A stretch of DNA of 64,000 nt from Salinisphaera dokdonensis (GCF_040361215.1 NZ_APND01000001.1:868001-932000), one strand, 5' to 3'; numbered from the stretch's first letter, positions 7,928 through 16,787 are shown. The notes: generated by a model not told the origin, from the letters alone. Numbers and translations: made by a program.

Positions 7928-9052
7928 CTAGAACAGAACCACCTGGCGAATCGCCTGCCCTGCTGCCAGACGCTCGAAGCCGGTATTGATCTCGTCGAGC
8001 GTAAGGCGATGCGTGAGCAGCTTGTCCACCGGCAGGCGACCCGCCTGGTAAAGCGCAATGTATTCAGGAATATCCAGCTTGGGCACATGGCCGCCGAGAT
8101 AGGAGCCCATGAGCGTGCGTTCCTGGGCCACCAACTGGGTCGGCGAGACCGGCAGGCGCACATCGGGGTGCGGCAGGCCTGCGGTGACGGTCTTGCCGCC
8201 CTTGCCCGTTGCGGCAAAGGCGAACTCCAGTGCCGGCTGTACACCCGCAAACTCGGCCGCGACATCCACGCCGCCGCCGGTCAGATCCTTGACCTTTTCC
8301 AAGGCATTTTCGTCCTTGGTGTTCACGGTCGCCGTCGCGCCCAGTTCGCGCGCGCGCTCGAGCTTGTCGTCGTCGATATCTGCGGCGATCACCTGGGCAG
8401 CGCCCCCGGCGATCGCGCCAAGCACGGCCGACAGGCCCACGCCGCCGAGACCGACCACGAGCACCGTCTGGCCCAGGCGCAGTTGCGCTGTATGCACCAT
8501 CGCGCCCACGCCGGTGAGCACGGCGCAGCCGAATACCGCGGCGATCTCGTAATCCAGCGAGGGATCGATCTTGACCAGCGACTCCGTACGGATCACCGCA
8601 TGCTCGGCGAAGCCCGAGATGCCGAGATGATGATAGACGTCTTCACCCTTGTCGCTCAGACGCAGGCCGCCATCGAGCAGCGTGCCCGCGTTATTGGCCT
8701 GGGCGCCGGGCGTGCAGAGCGCGGCGCGGCCGTCGGCGCAGTAGTTGCAGTGGCCGCAGCTGGGCACGAAAGAACAGACCACGTGATCGCCGACCGCGAA
8801 GTCGCGCACATTGGGGCCGACCTCGATGATCTCGCCGGCGGCCTCATGCCCCAGCACCATGGGCGTCGGGCGCGGGCGGTTTCCGTCGATGGTGGACAGG
8901 TCTGAATGGCACAGCCCGGCCGCGTGCACCTTCACCAGCACTTCGCCGGACTGCGGCGCGGCAAGCTCGAAGGTTTCGATACGCAACGGCTGCGAATCGC
9001 TGTAGGGGCGCGGCGGGGCCATCTCGCGCAGTACGGCGGCTCGAGTCTGCAT
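7928..9052 (-). CDS. Zinc-dependent alcohol dehydrogenase (MDR family, class III-like)
   Basis: This 374-residue alcohol dehydrogenase has a complete zinc-ADH pattern: GLCHSD with the catalytic Cys, GHEAAGEIIEVG, the structural-zinc cluster CGHCNYCADGRAALC, and the NAD-binding GLGGVGLSAVLGA. It should oxidise primary alcohols, or reduce aldehydes, with NAD in the cytoplasm. The C-terminal THRLTLDEINTGFERLAAG matches the class III/long-chain type. AAGGAG sits 6 bases before ATG 9052; the frame stays open far upstream without similarity. The gene lies alone, divergent from a phosphoribosyltransferase. Confidence 0.9.
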   Translation of the reverse strand: MQTRAAVLREMAPPRPYSDSQPLRIETFELAAPQSGEVLVKVHAAGLCHSDLSTIDGNRPRPTPMVLGHEAAGEIIEVGPNVRDFAVGDHVVCSFVPSCGHCNYCADGRAALCTPGAQANNAGTLLDGGLRLSDKGEDVYHHLGISGFAEHAVIRTESLVKIDPSLDYEIAAVFGCAVLTGVGAMVHTAQLRLGQTVLVVGLGGVGLSAVLGAIAGGAAQVIAADIDDDKLERARELGATATVNTKDENALEKVKDLTGGGVDVAAEFAGVQPALEFAFAATGKGGKTVTAGLPHPDVRLPVSPTQLVAQERTLMGSYLGGHVPKLDIPEYIALYQAGRLPVDKLLTHRLTLDEINTGFERLAAGQAIRQVVLF

Positions 9053-9244
9053 GCATGCTCCTTGTGGAATCTGGAATTCGTGGATCGTTAAAGACCGGTG
9101 GCTAAATCTACCATTCGTACCTGCTGCACCCCTATCCGGACCGGCAAAATTCGAGCCTGTCGCCTGCGTCGTGCAAAATACCGCGCTTGATTCAGCGCCG
9201 GCGGCGAACACGGCCGGCCACCGACACCGTTTCAGGAAGACGCC

Positions 9245-9805
9245 ATGACGCCCAGTGCCGCCACTTACGCCATCGACATCGCCGGCCTGCACCGCGAGCT
9301 GCCGTTGTTCGAAGTCGCACCCGGCACGCGGATCGCGGTGTTGAACGTGCTCGGCGACACCGAACTGGTCGAAGTGGCCGGGCCCGCGCTCGGCGCGCAG
9401 CTGGAGACGGTCGACTACAGCGTGCTGGTGACCGCGGAAGCCAAGTCGATTCCGCTCATCCATGCGCTGTCGGTCGCGACGGGCAAGCCGTATGTCGTGC
9501 TGCGCAAGAACTACAAGCCGTATATGGGCGACGCGCTGCGCGCCGAGACTCTGTCGATTACCACAGGCAAGCCGCAGACGCTGTACCTCGACGCCAAGGA
9601 TCGGGATCTCGTCACCGATTCGCGGATCGTGCTGGTCGACGACGTGATCAGTTCCGGCTCCACGCTGCAGGCGATGCGCACGATCATGGATCTGGCCGGG
9701 GCCACGGTCGCTGCCGAGGCGGCCATTCTCACCGAGGGTGAGCGCGAGAACTGGCACGACATCTTCTCTCTCGGCCACCTGCCGGTCTTTACCGACGCCG
9801 AATAG
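9245..9805 (+). CDS. Adenine phosphoribosyltransferase-like (PRTase fold) protein
   Basis: This 186-residue type I phosphoribosyltransferase has the PRPP-binding loop VLVDDVISSGSTLQAM near residue 128 and an APRT-like VTAEAKSIPLIHALSVATGKPYV segment that binds substrate in adenine PRTases. The protein probably converts a purine or related base plus PRPP to a nucleotide in the cytoplasm. Its N-terminus (YAIDIAGLHRELPLFEVAPG) differs from standard Apt, so it may be the paralogue found in several proteobacteria with uncertain base specificity. TCAGGAAGACGCC precedes ATG 9245. Confidence 0.75.
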   Translation: MTPSAATYAIDIAGLHRELPLFEVAPGTRIAVLNVLGDTELVEVAGPALGAQLETVDYSVLVTAEAKSIPLIHALSVATGKPYVVLRKNYKPYMGDALRAETLSITTGKPQTLYLDAKDRDLVTDSRIVLVDDVISSGSTLQAMRTIMDLAGATVAAEAAILTEGERENWHDIFSLGHLPVFTDAE

Positions 9806-9826
9806 CGACGCGGTCGCCGCACCCGC

Positions 9827-10636
9827 TCAGCCCACGCTGCGCTTTTCGAAAGGCTTGTCGGGCTCGCCGCCGTTGCGGGCGATGCTGATGCGCTGATTTC
9901 GGCGGCCGATCAGGCGCCGCTGCCAACGGCGTTCGGAGGCGGTGGCATCGGATTCGCTGCCATCCCAGGCTTCCTGCAGCAGGAACTTGCCGGCAGCCAC
10001 GGCATCCGGTGACCAGGCGCTCATCTCGGCCGCAACCTCCTCGGCGCGCGCGACCGGGTCATCGGCCAGATGCGTCACCAGACCCAGTTCGTGCGCCTCG
10101 CGCCCGCTGATGATCTTCGCGCTCATCACCAGCTGCTTGGCGACGTCGATCCGCACGAGTTCGCGCAGCAGCACCGCGCCGCCCATATCCGGGACGAGGC
10201 CCCATTTGGCTTCCATGACCGACAGCTTGGCGTCGGGTGCCGCGACGCGAACGTCCGCGCCGAGCGCGAGCTGCATGCCGGCACCAAAACAGTTGCCATG
10301 GATCGCGGCGACCACCGGCACGCCGAGATCGCGCCACGCCAGGCTCCAGCGCTGAAAGCGATTGGCGTAGGGCAGCATCAGCTGCGTCATCATCACCGGC
10401 GCGGCGGTCAGCGGCGACTTCAGTACCGAGCCGAAATCCAGCCCGGCACAGAACGATGGGCCGTTGCCGCGGATCACCACCGAGCGCAGATCCTTGTCCT
10501 TGCCCAGCGCCTTGGCACTGTCGTTGACCGCATCGAGCATGTCGAAATTCATGCCGTTGTGCTTCTCCGGCCGATTCAGGCAGACGTGCACGCGGTCATC
10601 GTGGCGCTCGAGGACAACGGTTTCGGACCGGGACAT
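9827..10636 (-). CDS. Crotonase-family enoyl-CoA hydratase/isomerase
   Basis: The 269-residue crotonase-fold protein has the two oxyanion-hole segments: FCAGLDFGSVL around residue 65 and IHGNCFGAGMQLALGADVRVA around 115. It also has a DMGGAVLLRELV stretch corresponding to the second acid/base region. Members hydrate or isomerise enoyl-CoA thioesters. The D at GLDF and the D in the later segment are compatible with hydratase or dienoyl isomerase activity, and the choice is open. GGAG precedes ATG 10636 by 6 bases; the frame extends to 10663. It faces the phosphoribosyltransferase gene with a 21-base gap. Confidence 0.8.
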   Translation of the reverse strand: MSRSETVVLERHDDRVHVCLNRPEKHNGMNFDMLDAVNDSAKALGKDKDLRSVVIRGNGPSFCAGLDFGSVLKSPLTAAPVMMTQLMLPYANRFQRWSLAWRDLGVPVVAAIHGNCFGAGMQLALGADVRVAAPDAKLSVMEAKWGLVPDMGGAVLLRELVRIDVAKQLVMSAKIISGREAHELGLVTHLADDPVARAEEVAAEMSAWSPDAVAAGKFLLQEAWDGSESDATASERRWQRRLIGRRNQRISIARNGGEPDKPFEKRSVG

Positions 10637-10749
10637 GGGCAACTCCGACGTAAAGCGAATCATCCTGCCGGGTTTTGCTGCGAGCGCCTAGCCCCGGTTC
10701 GGCGTCGTTCGGCCTACAATCGTCTACGGGGCACGACCGCGGGACGCCG

Positions 10750-12033
10750 ATGGACACCGACAGCACGCTGATCCTGTTCCGCAACGTTGCGGTGGCGCTG
10801 GCGATCGGTCTGTTGATCGGCCTCGAGCGCGGCTGGCAGAAGCGCGATGCGGTGTCCGGCCAGCGTGTCGCCGGTTTGCGAACCTTCGCCATCATCGGCG
10901 TCACCGGCGGTGTGACCGGCCAGCTGTCGCTTACGGTCGGGCCGCTGGTACTCGGGCTGGGCCTCATCGCGATGGCGTCGATCCTGATCGCAGCCCATAT
11001 CGTTTCGTCACGCGAAAGCGACGACTACGGCATCACCAGCGAGATGGCCGCGATGGCCACCTTCGCGCTGGCCGCACTCGCGACCACCGGCGAGCCGGCG
11101 TTGGCCGCCGCTGCCGCGGTGGTCGTGGCGACACTGCTCGGTCTCAAGCCGGAACTTCATCGCTGGATCGAACGCCTGGACCGCGACGAGCTCATCGCCG
11201 CCCTCAAGCTGCTGATGATCTCGGTGCTCGTGCTGCCGCTCATGCCCGACCGCGGTCTTGGACCCTGGGACGCGCTCAATCCCTACAGGCTCTGGATGCT
11301 GGTGGTGCTTGTGGCCGCCATTTCCTTTGCCGGCCATTTCGCGGTGCGCGTGCTCGGCCAGACCCGCGGCATCCTCACCACCGGCGTGTTCGGCGGCCTC
11401 GCCTCTTCCACCGCGTTGACGATCAACTTCGCCCGCCTGTCCCGGCGCACGCGCGGGCTCGACGATCTGCTCGCCGTTGGCATTGTGCTGTCTTTGGCCA
11501 TGGGCATGGTTCGCATGCTCATCGTCGCGGCCGCCGCCAACCCGGCGCTGGCGCGCGCGGCATGGATCGGCCTGGCCACGCTGATGGCGGTGGCATTGAT
11601 TGCGGCCGCGCTGCTGCGGTGGCGTATCGACACATCCGGCCTGCGCGCACCGCGCCGCCACGGCCCGCCGTTCCGGCTCAAGGAGACCCTGCGCTTCGCC
11701 GTGCTCCTGATCGGCATTACGCTCGCTGCCAACGCCGCACACGAGACGATCGGCAGCGCGGGCGTTTTCGTGGTCGCGGCCGTGGCGGCGATGGGCGACC
11801 TGACCGCCGTGACGCTGTCGATCGCGCAGCTGGCCAGCGACGGCGTCGATACCGAGACTGCCGCCCAGGCCCTGGTGGTCGCGGCGATAAGCAGCGTGCT
11901 GTTCAAGAGTGTGCTGGCGTTCTGCCTCGGTGGCCGGCGCCTGGGCCTGTTCGTCGCCGCGAGTGCATCGAGCATGGCGCTCGCCGGCGGCGGGCTGTGG
12001 TGGCTGATGCACCTCGGCCTGCTTAGCCATTAG
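10750..12033 (+). CDS. MgtC/SapB family membrane protein with DUF4010 domain
   Basis: This 427-residue polytopic membrane protein begins with an MgtC-like domain (LAIGLLIGLERGW with AGLRTFAIIGVTGGVTG) and continues into a longer DUF4010-type region (GLASSTALTINFARLSRR). About 11-12 hydrophobic segments are visible. MgtC relatives are linked to magnesium homeostasis and inhibition of ATP synthase, but the long DUF4010 type has no settled function. The start at ATG 10750 gives the conserved N-terminus; a TACAAT box at 10715-10720 may be a -10 element. The gene is monocistronic and followed by a terminator. Confidence 0.82.
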   Translation: MDTDSTLILFRNVAVALAIGLLIGLERGWQKRDAVSGQRVAGLRTFAIIGVTGGVTGQLSLTVGPLVLGLGLIAMASILIAAHIVSSRESDDYGITSEMAAMATFALAALATTGEPALAAAAAVVVATLLGLKPELHRWIERLDRDELIAALKLLMISVLVLPLMPDRGLGPWDALNPYRLWMLVVLVAAISFAGHFAVRVLGQTRGILTTGVFGGLASSTALTINFARLSRRTRGLDDLLAVGIVLSLAMGMVRMLIVAAAANPALARAAWIGLATLMAVALIAAALLRWRIDTSGLRAPRRHGPPFRLKETLRFAVLLIGITLAANAAHETIGSAGVFVVAAVAAMGDLTAVTLSIAQLASDGVDTETAAQALVVAAISSVLFKSVLAFCLGGRRLGLFVAASASSMALAGGGLWWLMHLGLLSH

Positions 12034-12054
12034 GCAGGCCAGCAGGCCCGGCAA

Positions 12055-12081
12055 CAAAAAAGGCGGCCCGCAGGCCGCCTT
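12055..12081. terminator. Rho-independent terminator between convergent genes
   Basis: AAGGCGGCC, a short CGCA loop, and GGCCGCCTT form a strong hairpin. The run of A on the left reads as TTTTTT on the minus strand, so it mainly terminates the dienelactone hydrolase gene. It sits between that gene and the convergent MgtC-family gene. Confidence 0.8.
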
Positions 12082-12105
12082 CCGCAAGTCAGCAAAACCC
12101 TTTCG

Positions 12106-12774
12106 CTAGCCCTTCAGATGCGTTTCGAAGAACGTCATGCTGCGCTGCCAGGCCGCCTTGCTGGCCTCGGCGTCGTAGTAGTCCCAGTCCTCGTTGCCGA
12201 AAGCGTGCGGTGCATCGTAGCGATAGGCCTCATAGGGCACGTTGGCCGCCTTGAGCTTTTCCTCGAAGGCATCGGCCTGATCGATCGGGAAGAACGTGTC
12301 CCGTTCGGCGAAATGGCACTGCAACGGCACCGAGATGACGCTCGGATCGCCGGCCTCTTCGGGCGGAATGCCATACCAGGACACCGCGGCATCCGTGTCG
12401 TCGTTGTTCATAGCCGACAGCACCGCCAGCACGCCGCCCATGCAGAAGCCGATCACGCCGACCTTGTCGCTGTCGGCCTTCAGATACTGCAGAGCACCCC
12501 GGATGTCCTGGGTGGCGGCATCGCCGAAGTCGAGATCGTTCATCTTGTGCTCGGCCTCCTTCTCGTCCAGGGCTTTCTCGCCGTGGTAGAGATCGGGCAC
12601 GAGTACGCGGTAGCCGGCATCGGTCCATTGCTGGCCGACCCGCTTGATCTGGTCGTTGAGGCCCCACCATTCCTGGATCACCACGATGCCGGGGGCGTTC
12701 GCGGTATCCGGCTCGGCATAGAACCCGGCCGCGGTCTTGCCGTCGGGGCGTTTGTATTCAATGGTCTCGGACAT
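12106..12774 (-). CDS. Dienelactone hydrolase family protein
   Basis: This 222-residue alpha/beta hydrolase of the dienelactone hydrolase family has the catalytic triad typical of it: Cys in GFCMGG (around residue 117), Asp in ERDTFFP, and His in DAPHAFGN. Further family landmarks are VVIQEWWGLNDQIKRV and VPDLYHGE. It hydrolyses lactones or esters in the cytoplasm; the name comes from chloroaromatic degradation, but most homologues have broader roles and no aromatic pathway is nearby. ATG 12774 starts MSETIEYKR, the usual family start; the frame runs 31 codons further upstream without similarity. Confidence 0.88.
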   Translation of the reverse strand: MSETIEYKRPDGKTAAGFYAEPDTANAPGIVVIQEWWGLNDQIKRVGQQWTDAGYRVLVPDLYHGEKALDEKEAEHKMNDLDFGDAATQDIRGALQYLKADSDKVGVIGFCMGGVLAVLSAMNNDDTDAAVSWYGIPPEEAGDPSVISVPLQCHFAERDTFFPIDQADAFEEKLKAANVPYEAYRYDAPHAFGNEDWDYYDAEASKAAWQRSMTFFETHLKG

Positions 12775-12871
12775 GTCGAGTCGCTTTCCGGTGAAAAGGT
12801 GGTCTCGGCATGCTACCGCGCCCGCCCCCTTTTTCAAGCGAGGGCGAGCGGGTACCGAATTGCGCAATACG

Positions 12872-13351
12872 CTAGCGTGCGGCCTGCTGGCGAACGCCGG
12901 TCAGCGCCGCGAACTGGGTCTGGTCGAGCACCGCATTCAGCGGCAGCCAGGCCTGACCGTCGGGCTTGCGGGTGCGCAGCGCCGGATCGGCCAGCGAAAC
13001 CTTCTCGCCGGTTTTTTCCTCGATCTTGCGCTCGATGGTTGCGGCATCCAGCTCGCCGTTCTTGAGCTTGACCAGTTCGGACTCGTCCAGATCAAGCGTG
13101 GTGTTATTCGCGCTGCCCGGCAGATAGATCGCACCGGTGGCGAAATCCACGGCAAACGCGATCACGCCCGGCACGAGAAAGAACAGCAGACCGATACCGT
13201 CGAGCACCGCGACGGCGGGATCGATACGCCCGTCGACCTGTCCCTTGCGCTCCGGATACAGGATCACGCCGCAAGCCGTGCTACCGAGTAGCGTTATGGC
13301 CATCGTCGCGGCAACGCCGGCACGGCGCGCCTTTCTGGATCGATCCGTCAT
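12872..13351 (-). CDS. Conserved lipoprotein with hydrophobic segment (159 aa)
   Basis: The N-terminus is basic (TDRSRKARR), followed by a hydrophobic segment ending STAC, a plausible lipobox. The mature part begins GVILYPERKGQ and carries a second hydrophobic stretch (VLDGIGLLFFLVPGVIAFAVDFATGAIYL) that may dip into or cross the membrane. The C-terminal half is charged and ends in a short segment resembling a substrate-binding tail. The pattern resembles a family of short proteobacterial lipoproteins without known function. AAGGGGA is placed 6 bases before ATG 13351. It lies 97 bases downstream of the divergently placed hydrolase start, so it is probably transcribed alone. Confidence 0.7.
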   Translation of the reverse strand: MTDRSRKARRAGVAATMAITLLGSTACGVILYPERKGQVDGRIDPAVAVLDGIGLLFFLVPGVIAFAVDFATGAIYLPGSANNTTLDLDESELVKLKNGELDAATIERKIEEKTGEKVSLADPALRTRKPDGQAWLPLNAVLDQTQFAALTGVRQQAAR

Positions 13352-13529
13352 CAAGTTCCCCTTTTGCGTAAATTGATCAACGAGGTTGTAGGCTCTTCGT
13401 GGAGCGAGCAACCCGCAGGACAATTGTAGTGACTTGATCAGAAAATGCGCGCGCGGCCGATTTATAATGAATATGCCCCTGTCCGCCACGCAGAACATAA
13501 ATCACATGCCAGAACAACAAGGGGCGGCC

Positions 13530-14027
13530 ATGAACCGATCCCGTCATCCTCGACGCCGACAAACCAATAGTGCGGGCTTCACGCTCATTGAGTTGATGAT
13601 CGTTGTGGCGATCGTGGGCATACTCGCAGCGATCGCCGTTCCGGTGTACATGAATTACATCGCGCGGGCCAAGGTCAGCGAAGGCCTCGCTCTGGCCGGG
13701 CCCGTGAAAAACGCCGTGGGCGAGTATTACAGCGTCAACGGCAGCCTACCCAACGTAGCCAACAACAATTGGCTGAAGCTGCTTGCCGAACTGAACCTGC
13801 CGAACAACTCGGATACCGGGGCTGCCTCCGGGCGCTACGTCAAACGGATCTGGTGGAATAACAACGCGGACACGCCGTCGATCCGGATTCGCTATGCCGG
13901 CTTTCCCATCGACGACGCCGTGCTCTATCTCCAGGCGGATATAGGCCAGGGGTCGATAAGCTGGAATTGCACGGCGCCCAACAGTGGCGGCGTTCCCGAT
14001 CGCTATCTGCCGGCGAATTGCCGCTGA
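13530..14027 (+). CDS. Type IV pilin (PilA-like major or minor pilin)
   Basis: This 165-residue prepilin has a 16-residue basic leader ending in Gly, then the canonical N-methylated helix FTLIELMIVVAIVGILAAIA with the conserved Glu at mature position 5 (residue 21). The C-terminal globular part ends with a Cys pair (147 and 164) that would form the D-loop disulfide seen in PilA. Pilins are cleaved by PilD and assembled into pili for twitching, adhesion or DNA uptake. AAGGGG precedes ATG 13530. No other pil genes are in the window, so this is an isolated pilin locus, common for major pilins but also for minor ones. Confidence 0.88.
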   Translation: MNRSRHPRRRQTNSAGFTLIELMIVVAIVGILAAIAVPVYMNYIARAKVSEGLALAGPVKNAVGEYYSVNGSLPNVANNNWLKLLAELNLPNNSDTGAASGRYVKRIWWNNNADTPSIRIRYAGFPIDDAVLYLQADIGQGSISWNCTAPNSGGVPDRYLPANCR

Positions 14028-14030
14028 AAC

Positions 14031-14432
14031 TCACTCACCCTGCTTGAAGCGGCGCAGCGCTCGGCGCTGTTTCTTGTCAGGTCGGATGTCCGGGCGCGGC
14101 ATCGACGCGCGTGCCACGCGGCGCTCCTCCGCCTGTTGCTGCCGTGTGTTCAGGCTGGCCGGCGTCTCGGCATAGAGCGTGGCCGCAATAGCAGCCGCGC
14201 CGCGCTTGTCCGATAGATCGAGCACGTCGATCTCGAAAGTGACTTCGCCCTTGGTGATATCGAGCCGGTCGTCGATATGCACGCCGGTGCTGGCCTTGGC
14301 GCGATGACCGTTGACATGCACCTTGCCGCCCTTCACCGCCTTCGAAGCCAGCGAGCGCGTCTTGAAAAAGCGTGCAGCCCAGAGCCATTTATCGACCCGA
14401 ACCGAAGCGTTGTTGTGCGCGGTTTCACTCAT
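14031..14432 (-). CDS. hslR: Ribosome-associated heat shock protein Hsp15
   Basis: The 133-residue protein consists of an S4 RNA-binding domain (VRVDKWLWAARFFKTRSLASKAV, with VHVNGHRAKAS following) and a basic C-terminal tail (RPDKKQRRALRRFKQ), the layout of E. coli HslR. Hsp15 binds free 50S subunits carrying nascent chains and helps recycle stalled ribosomes after heat shock. It lies convergent to the pilin gene, separated by 3 bases. Start ATG 14432; no clear Shine-Dalgarno precedes it, and a TTG two codons upstream is an alternative. Confidence 0.9.
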   Translation of the reverse strand: MSETAHNNASVRVDKWLWAARFFKTRSLASKAVKGGKVHVNGHRAKASTGVHIDDRLDITKGEVTFEIDVLDLSDKRGAAAIAATLYAETPASLNTRQQQAEERRVARASMPRPDIRPDKKQRRALRRFKQGE

Positions 14433-14476
14433 GCGCAAACTGTGACATCAAATCCTGCGCACGCAAGCCTGCCCGA

Positions 14477-14755
14477 ATGCTCGACCGGTTCCGTCTCGTT
14501 TTCAGGATTCGCGTCACCCCAGAAGGCGCGACGGTCATCCATGGCAAAGTGCCGGCACGCTTTCTGTCTGCCGTTCGGGATGTCATCGCTCTCCACCATA
14601 TCGACCGCGGCGATATCGAGTGCAAAGGCCATGGCCGAAAGGCACGACTAAGGTTCTCCAACGGCTTCCCCGAGACCGGTCGACAAGCCATCCGTAATGT
14701 CTGGACGCCCCCAACCGCCCCCGGCCCGAGCGGCGGGCGCCGTGCTCGCGGCTGA
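14477..14755 (+). CDS. DUF3634-like small protein (92 aa)
   Basis: The product MLDRFRLVFRIRVTPEGA... resembles DUF3634 proteins of Gammaproteobacteria, with a beta-strand start, a GKVPARFLSAVRDVI helix, then RLRFSNGFPETGRQAIRNVW near the C-terminus, matching the family's RQ-RN-W ending. Function is unknown; homologues often have an N-terminal membrane helix that this version lacks. The frame is open upstream to 14372, but the ATG at 14477 starts the recognisable part. It diverges from hslR with a 44-base gap, so the two may share a promoter region. Moderate confidence because the similarity is judged by eye. Confidence 0.55.
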   Translation: MLDRFRLVFRIRVTPEGATVIHGKVPARFLSAVRDVIALHHIDRGDIECKGHGRKARLRFSNGFPETGRQAIRNVWTPPTAPGPSGGRRARG

Positions 14756-14852
14756 ACTAGTGACAACGGCCAACGAATACGACTAACGTCTGACAATTAC
14801 GCCGCGATGGCGTATGTTGACGCTCGATTTCGTCCGTACTGGGGAGAACAGG

Positions 14853-15521
14853 ATGATCACGGTCCATCATCTCGAGGACTCGCGCTCGCAGCGCGTTCTA
14901 TGGCTGCTCGAAGAGCTCGATATCCCGTACGAGGTCAAGCACTACAAGCGCGATCCGAAAACGATGCTCGCACCGGCCGAACTGCGCCATGTGCACCCAC
15001 TGGGCAAATCCCCGGTCATCACCGACGACAAGCGTACCGTCGCCGAAACCGGACTGATCATCGACTATCTGGTCGATCGCCACGGCGGCGGCAAGCTCGC
15101 CCCCGAAGCTGGCAGTGAAGAAAGGCTGAACTACGAGTACTGGCTTCACTACGCGGAAGGCTCTGCCATGCCGCCGCTACTGCTGCATCTGATTTTCGAT
15201 ACCGTCGAGAAGAAATCCCCGTTCGTGATCAAGCCGATCGCCAAGGCGATCTCCGCCAGCGTGAAGAAACAGTTCATCCGGCCGCAGCTGAACCTCCACC
15301 TCGACTACATGGAGAACGAACTGCGCCAGCACCGGTGGTTCGTCGGCGACGACTTCACGGCCGCCGACATCATGATGAGCTTTCCTCTTGAAGCTGCCAG
15401 CAGCCGCCAGCAGGAGCTGAATGAGCGCTGCCCGAACATTGCCGCGTTCGTGAAGCGCATTCACGAGCGCCCCGCCTACCAGCGCGCACTTGAGGCCGGC
15501 GGCCCCTACGCATACGCCTGA
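14853..15521 (+). CDS. Glutathione S-transferase family protein
   Basis: This 222-residue complete GST has the thioredoxin-fold N-terminal domain (MITVHHLEDSRSQRVLWLLEELDIPYE, with the glutathione-contacting GKSPVITDD and ETGLIIDYL segments) and a helical C-terminal domain ending FVGDDFTAADIMMSFPLEA. The Ser/Arg-containing active-site loop SRSQRVLW suggests a theta/beta-like bacterial GST. It likely conjugates or reduces electrophiles with glutathione in the cytosol. GGGGAGAACAGG directly precedes ATG 14853, and an upstream in-frame start at 14814 adds no conserved sequence. A hairpin terminator follows immediately. Confidence 0.85.
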   Translation: MITVHHLEDSRSQRVLWLLEELDIPYEVKHYKRDPKTMLAPAELRHVHPLGKSPVITDDKRTVAETGLIIDYLVDRHGGGKLAPEAGSEERLNYEYWLHYAEGSAMPPLLLHLIFDTVEKKSPFVIKPIAKAISASVKKQFIRPQLNLHLDYMENELRQHRWFVGDDFTAADIMMSFPLEAASSRQQELNERCPNIAAFVKRIHERPAYQRALEAGGPYAYA

Positions 15522-15525
15522 CATG

Positions 15526-15551
15526 AAAAAGCCCGCTGAAGGCGGGCTTTT
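15526..15551. terminator. Bidirectional rho-independent terminator
   Basis: GCCCGC, a TGAAG loop and GCGGGC form the stem, flanked by AAAAA and TTTT. It lies between the convergent GST and ComEA-like genes. Confidence 0.88.
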
Positions 15552-15590
15552 CCTTTTAGAGCGTCGGTTTCGGGCGCTCTTAGCCGTTAA

Positions 15591-15887
15591 TCAGCTGCTC
15601 GAGTCGCTTGAGGACATTGAATCGTCCTCGCTATCCCCGACGCTGGCCTGGTCTCGAAGACCATCCACGGTCTTCTCGCCGATACCGTTTACTCGAGTCA
15701 GTTCATCAATCGATTCGTAAGGACCGTTTGCATCACGATCCGCCACGATCGCCATCGCCTTGGTGTCCCCGATGTTCGGCAAGGCGGTGAGTGAATCCGC
15801 ATCGGCCGTATTGATGTTTACAGCCGCGAGCGCGACACCCGTGTAGAAACAAACCAGAAGCGCGAGAGTTAGGATGAAATGTCTCAT
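15591..15887 (-). CDS. ComEA-like helix-hairpin-helix DNA-binding protein
   Basis: The 98-residue precursor has a signal peptide (MRHFILTLALLVCFYTGVALA) followed by the ComEA-type motif VNINTADADSLTALPNIGDTKA and a second hairpin (IDELTRVNGIGEKTVDGL). The C-terminus is Ser/Asp-rich (SEDDSMSSSDSSS). Such periplasmic proteins bind double-stranded DNA and help pull it in during natural transformation, though many short homologues in Gammaproteobacteria have no proven role. GGAG sits 6 bases before ATG 15887, favouring it over the ATG at 15899. The exported ligase and the type IV pilin elsewhere in the window fit a DNA-uptake theme, but they are not linked in an operon. Confidence 0.85.
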   Translation of the reverse strand: MRHFILTLALLVCFYTGVALAAVNINTADADSLTALPNIGDTKAMAIVADRDANGPYESIDELTRVNGIGEKTVDGLRDQASVGDSEDDSMSSSDSSS

Positions 15888-16172
15888 CGTATACTCCATT
15901 TCTTATTTATTTACCGCACTTCGAACATATACACGGGCGCCGATACGATGCAAATAGGCGTCGTATGCAGCTGTTTACCTACGATCCCGAACGGAAAATC
16001 AAGAGCTTATATTCTCTCACGCGAAAATCGACGGAATAGCGTTTCACTAGTCGCGCTACGGCAGAAGCATCGGGCGGCAGGTCAAGATGCTTTCACGCAT
16101 CAGTCGGCCTGAATGACTGCCGGGCACAGCAAACGTGGACTACGCCGGGCGTTGGCGTAGATCGAACTCTCT

Positions 16173-16787
16173 CTAGGCGGGGCAGCGAGCGTGGATGAAC
16201 GTCCAGTAACCGAAGGCGTTTACGGGCTGGGTCTCGACCACGTCGAGCTCGGCCATCTCGAGAAATTCGTCGAGCGGGAAGGACGGGCGGAAGCCGACCA
16301 GTTTGGATAGCGGCGACACCATGCGCTCGAGCGAGGCCATCGCGCCTTTGCCTTGGCTGAAGTGATTGACGATGAACAGGTCGCCGCCGGGCTTGCAGAC
16401 GCGCTTCATCTCTTCGACGACTTTCTTGGGGTCGGGCGCGACCGAAACCACGTACATCGCAACGACCTTGTCGAAGCTGTCGTCGGCATATTCGAGCGCC
16501 TGGGCGTCCATAAGCGCGAGCGAGATACGATCGGCATTGCCGTTCACGCGCGCCTTGGCGTAGTCCAACATCTCGGGAGAAACATCGATGCCAACCACCT
16601 CGACGCCGTCACCGTAGTGATCGAGCGACAGGCCGGTGCCGACGCCGACTTCAAGGACACGATCGCCGGGGCGACAGTCCATCTTCCGCACCGCGACTTC
16701 TCGTCCCTGTTCGAAAACCGGGCCGAAAAAACGATCGTATTGCCGCGACAAGCGGCGATACGCGGTTACGACGGATTGCTCATCCAT
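16173..16787 (-). CDS. Class I SAM-dependent methyltransferase, PmtA-like (possible phospholipid N-methyltransferase)
   Basis: This 204-residue class I methyltransferase has SAM-binding motif I VLEVGVGTGLSLDHY, followed by VVGIDVSPEMLDYAKARV and ALMDAQALEYADDSFDKVVAMYVVSVAPDP. The latter pieces and the N-terminal VVTAYRRLSRQYDRFFGPVFEQGR closely resemble Rhodobacter-type PmtA enzymes, which methylate phosphatidylethanolamine to phosphatidylcholine. Related methyltransferases with other substrates share the fold, so the lipid role is an inference. The gene stands alone, downstream of the ARD-like gene on the same strand with a 138-base gap. Confidence 0.75.
   Translation of the reverse strand: MDEQSVVTAYRRLSRQYDRFFGPVFEQGREVAVRKMDCRPGDRVLEVGVGTGLSLDHYGDGVEVVGIDVSPEMLDYAKARVNGNADRISLALMDAQALEYADDSFDKVVAMYVVSVAPDPKKVVEEMKRVCKPGGDLFIVNHFSQGKGAMASLERMVSPLSKLVGFRPSFPLDEFLEMAELDVVETQPVNAFGYWTFIHARCPA

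Noticed and set aside
7325..8905. A 526-codon plus-strand frame opposite the azurin-like and alcohol dehydrogenase genes
   Set aside because: The sense genes carry complete copper and zinc site motifs, and the frame has odd composition (very His/Arg-rich).
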